A stretch of 64,000 nt of DNA from Candidatus Gastranaerophilales bacterium (GCA_944325635.1 CALVBD010000003.1:1-64000), one strand, 5' to 3'. Positions 17,008 to 27,565 are shown, counted from the first letter of the stretch. The notes: generated by a model from the letters alone, not told the origin. Numbers and translations are program-made.

Positions 17008-17712
17008 CTATTCTACTCTCGGGTCAATTTTTTTCACAGCATCAGCAAATCTGCCGTAAGTACCTGTGAATTTTTCAAGAGCTTCTTTAGGATCCATGCC
17101 TTTTTTAACAGCTTCCATGAATTTACCTAAGTGAACAAACTTGTAACCGATAATTTCATCATTTTTATCCAATCCGAGTTCAAGAACGTAACCTTCAGCA
17201 ACTTCAAGGTATCTAGGACCTTTTTGTTTAGTTGAGAAAATAGTACCGACCTGAGATCTAAGACCTTTTCCTAAATCTTCAAGACCTGCGCCTACAGGAA
17301 GTCCGCCTTCAGAGAAAGCTGTTTGAGTACGTCCGTAAACGATTTGCAAGAATAATTCTCTCATAGCAACGTTGATAGCGTCACATACAAGGTCTGTGTT
17401 TAAAGCTTCAAGAATTGTTTTGCCAGGAAGGATTTCAGCAGCCATAGCAGCAGAGTGAGTCATACCTGAGCAGCCGAGAGTTTCCACAAGGGCTTCCTGA
17501 ATAATACCGTTTTTAACATTCAATGTTAATTTACAAGTACCTTGCTGAGGTGCACAGCATCCACAGCCGTGAGTCAAACCTGAAATATCTTTAATTTCTT
17601 TAGATTTTGTCCATTCTCCTTCCTGAGGGATAGGAGCAGGTTCACCTTTTACACCGCGTTTTACGCAGCACATTTCTTCTACTTCTTTTGTAATTTGTAT
17701 ACGATCCAACAT
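17008..17712 (-). CDS. NifU-like iron-sulfur cluster scaffold protein
   Basis: 234 aa. Cys-rich N-terminal half: EEMCCVKRG, THGCGCCAPQQGTCKL and VETLGCSGMTHSAAMAAEIL, the last resembling the NifU/IscU motif around a cluster-binding Cys. The C-terminal half is less typical (VGAGLEDLGKGLRSQVGTIF). It differs from classical IscU in length and extra cysteines, and corresponds to the 'iron-sulfur assembly scaffold' proteins encoded next to GGGtGRT proteins. It is probably transcribed with that gene. Partner proteins (cysteine desulfurase) are not in the window. Confidence 0.8.
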   Translation of the reverse strand: MLDRIQITKEVEEMCCVKRGVKGEPAPIPQEGEWTKSKEIKDISGLTHGCGCCAPQQGTCKLTLNVKNGIIQEALVETLGCSGMTHSAAMAAEILPGKTILEALNTDLVCDAINVAMRELFLQIVYGRTQTAFSEGGLPVGAGLEDLGKGLRSQVGTIFSTKQKGPRYLEVAEGYVLELGLDKNDEIIGYKFVHLGKFMEAVKKGMDPKEALEKFTGTYGRFADAVKKIDPRVE

Positions 17713-17789
17713 TTTCTATACTCCCTTCGGTTATATACAAGTAAATTGTATCTGCTGAAAGCGCGATGTCAAGGTTATATAAGGCAATG

Positions 17790-18710
17790 CTACGCATTTT
17801 CGGCATTTATCTTTTTAAAAGTTTTTATATCCTGGGACACACGAAATTCTTTGGCAAGTGATTTTAATTTTTCAAGGCGAGCCTGTTTAGGTTCATCATA
17901 CAATTCCCGAATCTTAGCTTTTGCAAAATCATATTCTTTCATTTCTTCAGGAAACAAATCTCTTAATGTTAGTTCAGAATTTTTAAAAAATAACTTTTCA
18001 TTAAAATCCAGCTCAAATTCATATTTCTGTTTTTCGGAATACATTTTTTTGAACTCTTCAAATGTTGTAAAATCTTTTTTTATTAGTTCTGCGGCATCAG
18101 ATAAATCCATAAGAAATCTGCTTTTAAAAGATTCTTCCTCTTCAGGATGAATTTTGCTGATTAAAACATTGTTTAAAAGTTCAATCTTTTTGTCAGCAAT
18201 ATCATGCAGCTCCGAGTTCTTTTCATTTTTAAGAGTTTTTAATAATTTTTTGCGAATTTTTCTCAGTTCAAGCCAATCGCTGTCTACGGATAAATTTTGT
18301 AATTTGTTTTTAACTGAACCTGAGACATTGTTGAGTGTATTACGATATTTTTGAATTTCGTCATTATCTGCATCAAAATTGAAAGTTTTCAAAATTTCAT
18401 TTTTTTTGTTGAGATAATCTGTTTTTATTTTTGCTTTTAATTCCAATAAATTTATTGTGGGATCAGAAACTGCCGGAGGAATATTTTTTCTTCCTTTAGC
18501 AGTCCTGTAAATTCCGATAGACGCAATCCCTGCGGCAGCGAGCGCACCTAAACCTATCCATATTTTCTCTGTAATTTGCCTTTTATGTTTATCTGCATCT
18601 TTATTTTCCGCTACAGAATTTTTGGACGCCAAAGATTGCTCCGCACTTTTTGGCGGAGATATAAAATATCTATGATTTTGTGATGCAGAATTTATTGGAA
18701 AGTCTATCAT
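17790..18710 (-). CDS. Single-pass membrane protein with long helical tail, hypothetical
   Basis: About 306 aa from Met at 18710 (a frame extends to 18731; neither start has a clear ribosome-binding site). After a short polar N-terminus (MIDFPINSASQNHRYF) comes one membrane span near residues 48-67 (IWIGLGALAAAGIASIGIYR). The remaining 230 residues are charged, Lys/Glu/Leu-rich helices likely to form coiled coils. No known family. The layout (short amphipathic N-terminus, one TM, long helical domain) recurs in other hypotheticals here such as 938-2425. Confidence 0.7.
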   Translation of the reverse strand: MIDFPINSASQNHRYFISPPKSAEQSLASKNSVAENKDADKHKRQITEKIWIGLGALAAAGIASIGIYRTAKGRKNIPPAVSDPTINLLELKAKIKTDYLNKKNEILKTFNFDADNDEIQKYRNTLNNVSGSVKNKLQNLSVDSDWLELRKIRKKLLKTLKNEKNSELHDIADKKIELLNNVLISKIHPEEEESFKSRFLMDLSDAAELIKKDFTTFEEFKKMYSEKQKYEFELDFNEKLFFKNSELTLRDLFPEEMKEYDFAKAKIRELYDEPKQARLEKLKSLAKEFRVSQDIKTFKKINAENA

Positions 18711-18746
18711 TTGCATGTAAATAAAATACAAACAGTATCTTTTTTG

Positions 18747-20300
18747 CTATTTTAGCTCAAATCCGTCAATTTGCATTACCTGAACTTCTCCTGCCATCAT
18801 ATCTACCTTAATTTTACCTCTTTCAGTTACAGGAGAACTCTCCATTACTATAGGAACAACATCAAGCTCTTGGCTAAATCGCGGAACATATACCTTTCCC
18901 TGCTCTGTTGAGCGGAAATTTATATTTCCTATGACAATAACAGTACTTTTATTCCCTGAAATTGCATATGCAAAAATATACGGATTATTTGTTTTAAGCG
19001 GTTTGAAACGTCCGGCAGCATAAAGTCCGTTTACATACTTTTTAAATTCATTTGCTCTGCGGAATTCATTCAGTAATATCAAATCATTACCACCCGGTTT
19101 CGCAGAAAAGTTAAAGATATCGATTTTGCCTCTGTGAACAAAGTAAAAATCATCGTCAGTATAAGTTTTCGCTGCTTTTTTATTTGCCCAGAAATAAACA
19201 TACTTATCACCTGTATCAAAACCGTCGAGAAAATAAGCATTTACAGGAAGTGTAGCATTCAGCCACATTATCATTTTACTGTATTTAGGACCGTTAACAA
19301 GAATAGGACTTAATTCGTCATGAGTTGTAAAACTGCCTATCACACTTTTCGGTTCTGAAAATTTATTTTCAAGATTGTAATCAAGGTTTACCTGATTCAT
19401 TAAATCTTTAGCGGTTTTCCAATTCTTCATGTTAAAGTAGCTTCCGTAATATCCGTCAAAACCGGCTTCCAGAAGTTTATCATACGGAGTATAGACGGTA
19501 TATTCAGAAACTGCATCTTTCCAGGAATTTGAAGATTCTGCAAGCCAGAGAATTTGCGGATCCCGCTGTCTAGAATAATCAATAAGTTCTTTCCAGAATT
19601 TTGCAGGCTTGCTGTGTGCGACATCAGCTCTTATTCCGTCAACACCCAAATCCATCATATAATCGACAAATTCCCTATAAACATTAAAAACATCCCGATT
19701 TATAACGGTTTCGGTTCCGCTGTTAAAAAGCCTTACATCAGTCCAATCTGCAGGAATTACAGGCTGTCCGGATTTATCTTTGATAAAAAGCTCAGGGCGT
19801 TGCAAATAAAAATCATAAGAGCCGCATGCAGGCAAATCAACAATTACGGCAATACCATGCTCGTGAGCTTCATTAATAAACTTTCTGGCCTGCTCTTCAA
19901 TTGTCAAAATTGTTTTATCGCTTTTCAGCTGAGGATTGAGAGAATTAAAACCTGCAGCAGAATATAAAGATCCAGCTGTGCCTAACGCTTTTGTTTTTCC
20001 AACAGGAGTTATCGGCAACAGATGAACTGCTGTAATGCTATTTGCCTGCAGTTCGTCTAATCTTGCTATGGCATTTAAAAAAGTTCCGCTCTCTTCACCT
20101 TCGTCAAAATCAATCACACCGTTTTTATTTGTATCTTGAGCATTAAAATTTCTAAGGTTCACAGCATAAATAGTTGTTGCGTGGTTTTGAAAATTTGTCC
20201 GGAGATTATTCACCCATGCCTCTTTTGCAAAACCTTGCCCTGAAAACAGAAACAATACCGCTGCCGTAACCAAAAACTTTTTCATGTCCATATTTCTCAT
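18747..20300 (-). CDS. Exported alpha-amylase-family glycoside hydrolase (GH13)
   Basis: 517 aa with a signal peptide (KKFLVTAAVLFLFSGQGFAK), so it acts outside the cytoplasm. The TIM barrel keeps the GH13 landmarks: HLLPITPVG (region I side), GVDGIRADVAH with the nucleophile Asp, LWLAES with the acid/base Glu, and SFTTHDE with the third acidic residue. A dockerin/EF-hand-like loop, DTNKNGVIDFDEGE, lies near residues 55-68 and probably binds calcium. The C-terminal beta domain ends VQVMQIDGFELK. Substrate (starch-like glucan or a transglycosylation reaction) cannot be told. The start is ambiguous among Met1, Met4 and Met6. Confidence 0.85.
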   Translation of the reverse strand: MRNMDMKKFLVTAAVLFLFSGQGFAKEAWVNNLRTNFQNHATTIYAVNLRNFNAQDTNKNGVIDFDEGEESGTFLNAIARLDELQANSITAVHLLPITPVGKTKALGTAGSLYSAAGFNSLNPQLKSDKTILTIEEQARKFINEAHEHGIAVIVDLPACGSYDFYLQRPELFIKDKSGQPVIPADWTDVRLFNSGTETVINRDVFNVYREFVDYMMDLGVDGIRADVAHSKPAKFWKELIDYSRQRDPQILWLAESSNSWKDAVSEYTVYTPYDKLLEAGFDGYYGSYFNMKNWKTAKDLMNQVNLDYNLENKFSEPKSVIGSFTTHDELSPILVNGPKYSKMIMWLNATLPVNAYFLDGFDTGDKYVYFWANKKAAKTYTDDDFYFVHRGKIDIFNFSAKPGGNDLILLNEFRRANEFKKYVNGLYAAGRFKPLKTNNPYIFAYAISGNKSTVIVIGNINFRSTEQGKVYVPRFSQELDVVPIVMESSPVTERGKIKVDMMAGEVQVMQIDGFELK

Positions 20301-20384
20301 ATCCCCTATTCAACTAAAAACATGCTAACAGATATCATGAATTTTTGCAAATTATAACTGAAAATTTTAATAAATATAAAAATA

Positions 20385-20413
20385 TTGTCATAATAATTTA
20401 TTTCCTCTATAAT
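20385..20413 (+). promoter_or_regulatory. Sigma-70-type promoter of glyA
   Basis: TTGTCA (20385-20390), 17-nt spacer, TATAAT (20408-20413), 26 nt before the glyA start. Confidence 0.7.
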
Positions 20414-20439
20414 TTTTTTGAGGGAAATGTGAGGTGAAC

Positions 20440-21681
20440 ATGAATTTAGAACATATAAAAAAAGTTGATCCTGCTGTAGCTGAACAGATTGAATTGGAAC
20501 TGAAAAGACAACAGGAAACAATAGAACTGATTGCGAGTGAAAATATTACGTCGCAGGCTGTAATGGAAGCTGCAGGAAGTGTTTTGACAAACAAATATGC
20601 AGAAGGAAAACCTCACAAAAGATTTTATAATGGCTGCGAACATGTCGATGTGATTGAAGAAATTGCACAAAAACGTGCCTGTGAACTTTTCGGCATGGAT
20701 CATGCAAATGTTCAGCCTCATAGCGGTGCTCAAGCAAATATGGCAGTATTTATGTATTGTTTGAAACCCGGAGATAGAGTGCTCGGAATGGATTTATCAA
20801 ATGGCGGACACCTCTCCCACGGCTCGCCTGTCAATTTTTCAGGTTTATACTTTGATGTAAAAAGTTACGGAGTTGACGAAAATGGGAATATTGACTACGA
20901 CGATGTGAGAAAAAAAGCACTTGAACATAAACCAAAACTCATCATCTGCGGCGCAAGCAATTATTCAAAAATAATAGATTTTAAAAAGTTCCGTGAAATT
21001 GCAGACGAAGTTGGGGCATATCTTTTAGCTGATATCGCACATATTGCAGGTCTTGTTGTAACAGGACTTCATCCGTCGCCTGCTCCTTATGCCGATTTTG
21101 TCACAACAACAACCCACAAATCCTTAAGAGGACCTAGAGGCGGAATTACAATGTGCAAAGCAGAACATGCAGCATGGATTGATAAAGCTATCTTCCCGGG
21201 AATGCAGGGAGGTCCTTTAGAACATATTATCGCGGCAAAGGCTGTTGCACTTCTTGAAGCTTCTAAACCTGAATTCAAAGAATACGCAAAGCAAATTATT
21301 AAAAATGCAAAAGCTCTTGCTCAGGGACTTATGGATGAAGGTATGGACATTGTTGGCGGTATGACTGAAAACCACCTTATGACGCTTGATTTGAGAAAAA
21401 CCGGCAAAACCGGTAAAGATATGGCAAATGTCTTAGAAAAAGTCGGGATTACGGCAAACAAAAATACAGTTCCAAATGATCCGCAGAGTCCTTTCGTCAC
21501 ATCAGGTATACGTCTAGGGACTCCGGCCGTTACAACAAGAGGTTTTAAAGAAGATGATATGATTGAAGTTGCAAAAATTATTGCATCTGCAATCTTTTCG
21601 TCGGATAATGAACAGGGATTGCAAAACCTTAGAGAACGTTCTCTAAAACTTTGCAGAAAATATCCGCTTTACGCAGATTAA
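20440..21681 (+). CDS. glyA: Serine hydroxymethyltransferase
   Basis: 413 aa PLP enzyme that converts serine and tetrahydrofolate to glycine and methylene-H4folate, the main C1 entry point. Landmarks are [10 protein letters not shown] (29-38), [19 protein letters not shown] (91-100), [11 protein letters not shown], and the PLP site [14 protein letters not shown] with Lys227. Length is normal. The ATG at 20440 is chosen over the GTG at 20434 because GTGAGG lies 5-6 nt before it. The wecA-like gene follows within 20 nt. glyA supplies the folate pool used by acsE. Confidence 0.97.
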   Translation: MNLEHIKKVDPAVAEQIELELKRQQETIELIASENITSQAVMEAAGSVLTNKYAEGKPHKRFYNGCEHVDVIEEIAQKRACELFGMDHANVQPHSGAQANMAVFMYCLKPGDRVLGMDLSNGGHLSHGSPVNFSGLYFDVKSYGVDENGNIDYDDVRKKALEHKPKLIICGASNYSKIIDFKKFREIADEVGAYLLADIAHIAGLVVTGLHPSPAPYADFVTTTTHKSLRGPRGGITMCKAEHAAWIDKAIFPGMQGGPLEHIIAAKAVALLEASKPEFKEYAKQIIKNAKALAQGLMDEGMDIVGGMTENHLMTLDLRKTGKTGKDMANVLEKVGITANKNTVPNDPQSPFVTSGIRLGTPAVTTRGFKEDDMIEVAKIIASAIFSSDNEQGLQNLRERSLKLCRKYPLYAD

Positions 21682-21698
21682 TAAAGGAAAAATCAGGG

Positions 21699-22736
21699 AT
21701 GATTATTAAATTAACGCATGCTCATATTATCGGGACAATTATTGCATACATTTTCGGTGTATTTCTTGTTCCTCTGGTAATAAATTTTTCTAAAAAAGAA
21801 GGACTTGTAGATTTACCCAATGAAAGAAAAATTCATACAACCCCGATATCAAGAATAGGAGGCGTTGCAATCTGGACAAGTACAATGCTGACATTTTTAT
21901 GTCTGGTATTTTTAAGCTACTATCCTTACGGAAGCCTTTTATCGGGAATATTACTCGGAAGCTCTTTAATGTTCCTTCTCGGGCTTGTTGATGATATTTA
22001 TAATCTTGATGCCAAATTTAAGCTATTTATACAAATATCAATTGCAACATTAGTATATCTTTTAGGTGTACAAATCAATACGGTACCGTTTTTTGGCGGC
22101 ATGGATTTAGGATTATGGTCATATCCGATTACAATTCTCTGGATTGTCGGGATAAGCAATGCCCTCAATTTTATAGACGGAGTTGACGGGCTTGCAGGAT
22201 CTGTTACAACTGTAAACGCAATTACTCTTGCTATTATTGCCGTTGCAATGACTCCTCCAAATCCTATTATTGCACTTGTAGGTTTTATTCTTGCAGGTTC
22301 AATGCTGGCATTTTTAACATATAATTTCAACCCTGCAAAAATCTTTATGGGAGACAGCGGAGCATTATTCTCCGGATTTTTGCTGGCAACCATCTCCATC
22401 ACAGGCGTTATGAAAGCTGCAACATTTGCAATCCTTCTGCCGTTTGTAGTGTTAGCAGTTCCGATTATAGATATTACCTATTCTTTTTTACGCAGAATTT
22501 CAAAAGGTAAATCACCGTTCGTTGCAGATGCAGAACACATTCACCACAAATTACTGCATGCCGGTTTCTCGCAGAAAAAAACTGTAGTAATCCTAACGTC
22601 AGTGGCTATTATTGCAGGAGCACTTGCGTCTCTACTTATGGGCGAAAGTACTATTAAACACTATTTTACATATATTATAACCATTGTTGTAGTAATGTTG
22701 TTACTAAACTTCATCAAGGTATTGACAAAAAAATAA
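21699..22736 (+). CDS. wecA: Undecaprenyl-phosphate sugar-1-phosphate transferase (WecA/TagO family)
   Basis: 345 aa integral membrane enzyme that transfers a HexNAc-1-phosphate from UDP-sugar to undecaprenyl phosphate, starting a surface polysaccharide. About ten membrane spans are visible. Family motifs are GLVDDIYNLDAKFKL (the DD pair), NALNFIDGVDGLAG (N-x3-D-G-x-D-G), KIFMGDSGALFSGFLLA, and the cytoplasmic loop HIHHKLLHAGFSQKK (HIHH). The ATG at 21699 with AAAGGAA upstream is preferred to an upstream in-frame Met at 21651. Co-transcribed with glyA. The precise sugar cannot be deduced. Confidence 0.9.
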   Translation: MIIKLTHAHIIGTIIAYIFGVFLVPLVINFSKKEGLVDLPNERKIHTTPISRIGGVAIWTSTMLTFLCLVFLSYYPYGSLLSGILLGSSLMFLLGLVDDIYNLDAKFKLFIQISIATLVYLLGVQINTVPFFGGMDLGLWSYPITILWIVGISNALNFIDGVDGLAGSVTTVNAITLAIIAVAMTPPNPIIALVGFILAGSMLAFLTYNFNPAKIFMGDSGALFSGFLLATISITGVMKAATFAILLPFVVLAVPIIDITYSFLRRISKGKSPFVADAEHIHHKLLHAGFSQKKTVVILTSVAIIAGALASLLMGESTIKHYFTYIITIVVVMLLLNFIKVLTKK

Positions 22737-22921
22737 GGTCATGTTATCATACTTGATGGATTTGATTACTCAGTTTTAGGTAGTTAATTTATTTAGGATA
22801 ATTATTTAAAATATTTAAGTGCAAATTCACCTATAGACACTTCGATTGAGACTTTCTCAAAAAGTCTTAATGAGCAGGTGTATGTTTACGAGGTACTTAG
22901 TTAAGTAAGGGTTTATTAACT

Positions 22922-23455
22922 ATGAAAGCACAAGCAGTTGATTCAAACAACAGTAATTTTTCAACAATAGTAAAAGCAACCGCAATAGGCGGCGCTGCAG
23001 GTTATCTGGGTAAATTATGGTATCCTTTGACTTCTGACGAAATGGATGAAGAATTTAAAGGCGCTATGGAAATTATTAAAAAAGAATCCAAAAAAGCTAA
23101 ACATAAAGCTATTGAGGATATAAGAAAAATTCCTCAAAAAACGCTTGCACAGGATACTTTTATAAAAATTGTGGACTCCAATAACGCATTGAAAGCAGCA
23201 AATCCTAAAGCAAATACGGCCAAAAATACATTCAAAATCCTTGCAAAAGCAGGTTTAAATGAAGCTGATTCTATTCAGTTTAAAAATATAATTTCGGCAG
23301 TTCAGGCAAGAGCTCATCACTTCAACAAAGCTTGCGCTGATGCTTATAAAGATGTAGTAAAGGCTAAACGTTCAACACCGTGGTTCATTGCAGCCGGCGC
23401 TGTAGTTGGTTTTATCGGAGGTGTAGGACACAACATTTTAAAATCAGACGTATAA
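22922..23455 (+). CDS. Hypothetical protein with two hydrophobic segments
   Basis: 177 aa. A glycine-rich weak hydrophobic stretch (IVKATAIGGAAGYLGKLWY) near 16-34 and a C-terminal span (WFIAAGAVVGFIGGVGHNIL, about 152-171) flank a Lys-rich helical centre (KKESKKAKHKAIEDIRKI). No known family. The 185-bp upstream gap contains a small hairpin (gactttctcaaaaagtc, near 22848) and nothing else I can identify. A plausible terminator follows. Confidence 0.7.
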   Translation: MKAQAVDSNNSNFSTIVKATAIGGAAGYLGKLWYPLTSDEMDEEFKGAMEIIKKESKKAKHKAIEDIRKIPQKTLAQDTFIKIVDSNNALKAANPKANTAKNTFKILAKAGLNEADSIQFKNIISAVQARAHHFNKACADAYKDVVKAKRSTPWFIAAGAVVGFIGGVGHNILKSDV

Positions 23456-23481
23456 TTTGCATTAATTATTTTCTGAAATTC

Positions 23482-23518
23482 AAGAGGCATTCATTCCCAC
23501 CGAGTGCTTCTTTTTTTA
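23482..23518 (+). terminator. Probable intrinsic terminator
   Basis: Arms GAGGCATTC and GAGTGCTTC pair with two G-U pairs and are followed by a run of T, 27 nt after the 177-aa gene. Confidence 0.55.
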
Positions 23519-23612
23519 TTGTGGAAATGACAAAGCGAACCGAGTTTCCGGAATAATGCCTTTATTTATTGTGCCTTACACGTTTTACTGTGATTAAAGT
23601 CTGGTCTATTCA

Positions 23613-24371
23613 CTATTGTAAAAACATCTTAGAACGTTCTTTTTTAATCTTTGCAATAGTTTCAGGATAATTCACACCGATTAAATCACCCACGGATTTG
23701 TATAATTTCAAAATCGAGTGTTCAATATTTTTATGATTCATAGAAACCATATCGCACGCCATTTCCTCATTTGAGAGGGCAAGCCGCGTCATATCGCGGA
23801 AACCGCTTGATGCCATCTCCAGCGCAAGTGGATTATCGCTTGCGGCAAGAAAAAGCGCCTGAGCTATTACCATAGGCATGTGTGAAATCATAGCAGCAGC
23901 CTCGTCATGTTTTTCGGGAGTTGTAATAAGAGGTTCCGCACCAAGAACTTTTATTATGGAAATAAGCCTGTCACTTTCTCCAAATATAGGTGTCACAACC
24001 CATTTAGCCCCCTTAAAAAGCCCCTCAAAAGAATTTTCAAACCCTTTATGCTCGGTCCCTGCCATAGGATGCGACGGTACAAATTTATAAGGACGTTTCT
24101 TTTCACAGACAAATTCCTTCAAACTACAAACATCTGTAACTACCGTTTCCGGCGGCAAAACATTTTCCAATTCATCCAGAATTTTCAATGTTTTATTCAT
24201 TGCAGAACATATAAAAACAATATCTCTGTCTTTCAAAACTTCATAGTTTTTATAAATTTCCTCTCCGCTCTGGGAATTTGAAACAGCAATAACATCATAT
24301 CCGAGACGTTTCAAATCTTTAAAAATTGACCCGCCAATTAACCCCAAACCGATTACACCTATTTTTTCCAT
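23613..24371 (-). CDS. tyrA: Prephenate/arogenate dehydrogenase
   Basis: 252 aa from the ATG at 24371, chosen because GGAGGG lies 7 nt upstream; a longer frame to 24437 lacks this. The NAD(P)-binding Rossmann start is KIGVIGLGLIGGSIFKDLK. Family motifs continue with DVCSLKEFV, PSHPMAGTEHKGFENS (substrate site His) and AAMISHMPMVIAQAL. It catalyses oxidative decarboxylation of prephenate (or arogenate) towards tyrosine. Length is a little short but complete. No other aromatic-amino-acid gene is adjacent. Confidence 0.92.
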   Translation of the reverse strand: MEKIGVIGLGLIGGSIFKDLKRLGYDVIAVSNSQSGEEIYKNYEVLKDRDIVFICSAMNKTLKILDELENVLPPETVVTDVCSLKEFVCEKKRPYKFVPSHPMAGTEHKGFENSFEGLFKGAKWVVTPIFGESDRLISIIKVLGAEPLITTPEKHDEAAAMISHMPMVIAQALFLAASDNPLALEMASSGFRDMTRLALSNEEMACDMVSMNHKNIEHSILKLYKSVGDLIGVNYPETIAKIKKERSKMFLQ

Positions 24372-24437
24372 AACAAGACCCTCCGTTATACATATTATAC
24401 AAGATTTAGGAGAAAAAGCCAATGTATCAGCCCCCAT

Positions 24438-24605
24438 ACTAGCACTCAGCAGAAGTATCTTAGTTGGGCAGGTATGAACACCGACATAGCCTGACTTTTT
24501 GCCTCCCTTTCTAAGGGAGGTGGCGCGCTAGCGACGGTGGGTTTTGCTCGTACATATCCTCTCTTTACCCTCACCCCTACCCCTCTCCCACTGGGAGAGG
24601 GGATT
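24438..24605. repeat. Dispersed repeat modules between tyrA and prepilin B
   Basis: 24462-24480 is a partial R4 (ttagttgggcaggtatg). 24501-24545 is R3 (cctccctttctaagggaggtggcgcgctagcgacggtgggtttt). 24567-24602 is R3 (ccctcacccctacccctctcccactgggagagggg). No gene. Confidence 0.7.
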
Positions 24606-24613
24606 AGTAGTTG

Positions 24614-25371
24614 CTACCACGGATAATCGTCTTTAAACTGCCAGCCGTCATATACAAATACTGCAAAACATGGATTAGGTACGCCATCTCCATAGGTAAA
24701 TCTTTTACATAAATCCAAGGCTTCTGCCCTTGTTTCTGCATCCTTGATTGTAAATAATCTTGGTATCGCAAGATGCTTTTGGCGCTCCCAATATAATTCA
24801 GCAACATCAAAAACATCTTTACCAAGTACATTCGGCGGCTTTTCACAATTTAAATCAGCCATTAATACTACAAACTGATTGTTGGACCATAGCTTTATAC
24901 AGATACCTTCTACACTATTAATTCTAGTTTGATTAACAGCATGTGTTGTATCCTTCATATTTGTATCACTGCCGTTTAAATTAGTAATCTTATACTTACC
25001 AATAGTATTCTTGACATTTTTAGACATTTTCAAGTATCGTGCGTAATATCTATCATAAAAAGTATTAACATCTATTTCTTGCAGCAAAATACCATCCTCA
25101 GCACTTGTTATCGGATAATCCCAGTATTCTGAAGGACCATAATCATTTTCGGCACGAAGCGTTGCATTTGTTAATAATGAATATATCTTCTTTAATTTTG
25201 TAATTGTAACAGCTTTTTGATATTTATTGATTACCGTTGGCAGTGTCATCGCTGCCACGATCCCTATTATACCCAGTGTAATCAAAACTTCAGCAAGCGT
25301 AAACCCCCGTCTATTACCGGCAGAAGGACAGCCCCCCCCCCCGTAAATTCAGTCATATCAAGCGTTTTTAT
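24614..25371 (-). CDS. Prepilin-like protein B, out of frame across an 11-nt G tract, ATA at the expected start
   Basis: The shared leader cassette is present (AAAACGCTTGATATGACTGA type) but the codon that is ATG in copies A, C and D is ATA here (25369-25371), 7 nt after GAGG. The next in-frame ATG is at 25354-25356. After 11 G the frame runs to a TGA inside the FTLAEV codons. With 9 or 12 G it would read CPSAGNRRGFTLAEVLITLG and then the 220-aa pilin, ending WQFKDDYPW. The tail has DLNCEKPPNVLGKDVFDV, the motif shared by all prepilins here. The pilin frame itself is intact. It may be a silent copy. Confidence 0.65.
25332..25342 (-). repeat. 11-bp poly-G tract in prepilin B leader
   Basis: Eleven C on the plus strand. 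Lengths 9 or 12 would join the leader and pilin frames. Confidence 0.85.
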
Positions 25372-25424
25372 ATTTTCACCTCTATAAATTGTTTATATAT
25401 TTTATTATAACATATTTCATATAC

Positions 25425-25458
25425 AAAAAAAAGCCCCCGATTTCCCGGGAGCTTTTTT
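25425..25458. terminator. Terminator of fusA
   Basis: AAGCCCCCGA and CGGGAGCTT arms with flanking A and T runs, just past the fusA stop on the minus strand. Confidence 0.85.
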
Positions 25459-25471
25459 ATTTTGTATTGAA

Positions 25472-27565
25472 TTAGTCTTTTGCAGATACTCCGGACTTTT
25501 CAATAATTTCTTTTTCAATATTCGGAGGAACCTGTTCATAGTGATCAAATTCCATAGAGAATGTACCACGACCCTGAGTATTACTTCTCAAGTCAGTAGC
25601 GTAACCGAACATATTTGCAAGCGGAACTATCGCTCTGATAATAACGTTTCCGGTATTACCCTGAGGTTCCTGTCCTTCAATACGTCCACGTCTTCTTGAA
25701 ATGTCGCCGATAATTGTTCCGGTAAATTCATCAGGAATTTCGATTTCAACTTTCATCATCGGTTCAAGAATACAAGGCTGAGCTTTGCGGCAGCCTTCTT
25801 TGATTGCCATAGAACCAGCAATTTTGAACGCCATTTCAGAAGAGTCGACTTCGTGGTAAGAACCATCGTAAAGTTCAACCTTAACGTCAATCATCGGGAA
25901 TCCTGCTAAGATACCGCCTTCAAGAGCTTCTTCCATACCTTTTCTTGCAGGTTCGATGTATTCTCTAGGAATAGCACCGCCGACGATTTTGTTTTCAAAG
26001 ACAAATCCTGCATTTTCTTCTGCCGGAGAAATCTTAACTTTAACGTGCCCGTACTGACCTTTACCACCTGACTGACGAATAAATTTAGAATCCTGATCAG
26101 CTGTACCTCTAATGGTTTCACGGTATGCAACCTGAGGTTTACCGATGTTAGCTTCAACTTTGAATTCTCTCAACATACGGTCAACAATAATGTCGAGGTG
26201 AAGTTCGCCCATACCGGAAATGATGGTCTGACCTGTTTCTGTATCAGATTTAACGCGGAAAGACGGATCTTCTTCTGCGAGTTTTTGAAGTGCAATACCC
26301 ATTTTATCCTGGTCGGCTTTTGTTTTCGGCTCAATTGCAACCGAGATAACCGGTTCAGGGAATGTCATTCTTTCTAAGATAATAGGTGCTTTTTCATCAC
26401 AGAGAGTGTCGCCTGTAGTTGTATCTTTCAAACCAACTGCAGCACAGATGTCGCCTGCGTAAACTTCCTGTTCTTCAAGTCTTTGGTCTGCATACATACG
26501 AACCAATCTTGCGATACGTTCTTTTTTACCGTTTGTTGCGTTAAGAACGTAAGAACCGGATGTGATTACACCTGAATAAACTCTTAAGAAGGTTAAACGA
26601 CCTACGTAAGGGTCTGTCATAACTTTGAAAGCAAGAGCTGAGAACGGTTCTGAATCAGATGAATGTCTTTGAGTTTTAGTTCCGTCTTCAAGTTCACCTT
26701 CAATAGCTTTTACGTCAACAGGTGACGGCATATAGTAAACAACGTTATCAAGAAGAAGCTGAACACCTTTGTTTTTGAAAGCAGTTCCGCAGCAAACCGG
26801 AACAATTTTGTTTTCGCAAACAGCTTTTCTTAAGCCTGCTCTCAATTCATCAACCGTAATTGATTCAGGATCTTCAAAGAATTTTTCCATCAAAGTGTCA
26901 TCTTCGGAAGCAATAGCTTCAACCATTGCATCTCTGTATTCTTTAGCTTTATCTGCCAATTCAGCAGGAATAGCTTCTTCTCTGATATCTGTACCCAAAT
27001 CGTTTGTATAGATTTCGGCTTTCATAGTCATAAGATCGATAAGACCTGTGAATTTATCTTCAGCGCCGATAGGAAGCTGAATAGGAACAGCATTAGCGCC
27101 TAATCTTGTTTTAATCTGGTCAACTACTCTATAGAAGTCTGCGCCTGTTCTATCCATTTTGTTAACGAAAACCATACGCGGAACTTCGTATCTGTTAGCC
27201 TGTCTCCAAACAGTTTCTGATTGGGACTGAACACCGCCTACAGCACAGAATACTGCAACAACACCATCTAATACACGCAAAGAACGTTCAACTTCAATAG
27301 TAAAGTCAACGTGCCCCGGAGTATCAATAATGTTAATCTGGTGTCCTTTCCATTCAGCGGTAACTGCAGCTGATTGAATTGTGATACCTCTTTCACGTTC
27401 CTGTTCCATAAAGTCGGTTACGGCAGCACCGTCGTGAACTTCACCGATTTTATGGGTTTTACCTGTGTAGAACAAGATACGCTCAGTAGTAGTGGTTTTA
27501 CCTGCATCGATGTGAGCGGCAATACCAATGTTTCTGATTTTTTCTAATGGAGTTTTTCTTGCCAT
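25472..27565 (-). CDS. fusA: Elongation factor G
   Basis: 697 aa GTPase that drives ribosomal translocation. G1 AHIDAGKTT (17-25), switch region [11 protein letters not shown]3 DTPGHVDF, and G4 NKMD are all present, followed by domains II-V, including domain [20 protein letters not shown] and the C-terminal [20 protein letters not shown]. Full length and standard. It stands alone, not in an str operon with rpsL/rpsG/tuf, which are absent from the neighbourhood. It has its own terminator and diverges from the glutaredoxin gene. Confidence 0.98.
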   Translation of the reverse strand: MARKTPLEKIRNIGIAAHIDAGKTTTTERILFYTGKTHKIGEVHDGAAVTDFMEQERERGITIQSAAVTAEWKGHQINIIDTPGHVDFTIEVERSLRVLDGVVAVFCAVGGVQSQSETVWRQANRYEVPRMVFVNKMDRTGADFYRVVDQIKTRLGANAVPIQLPIGAEDKFTGLIDLMTMKAEIYTNDLGTDIREEAIPAELADKAKEYRDAMVEAIASEDDTLMEKFFEDPESITVDELRAGLRKAVCENKIVPVCCGTAFKNKGVQLLLDNVVYYMPSPVDVKAIEGELEDGTKTQRHSSDSEPFSALAFKVMTDPYVGRLTFLRVYSGVITSGSYVLNATNGKKERIARLVRMYADQRLEEQEVYAGDICAAVGLKDTTTGDTLCDEKAPIILERMTFPEPVISVAIEPKTKADQDKMGIALQKLAEEDPSFRVKSDTETGQTIISGMGELHLDIIVDRMLREFKVEANIGKPQVAYRETIRGTADQDSKFIRQSGGKGQYGHVKVKISPAEENAGFVFENKIVGGAIPREYIEPARKGMEEALEGGILAGFPMIDVKVELYDGSYHEVDSSEMAFKIAGSMAIKEGCRKAQPCILEPMMKVEIEIPDEFTGTIIGDISRRRGRIEGQEPQGNTGNVIIRAIVPLANMFGYATDLRSNTQGRGTFSMEFDHYEQVPPNIEKEIIEKSGVSAKD

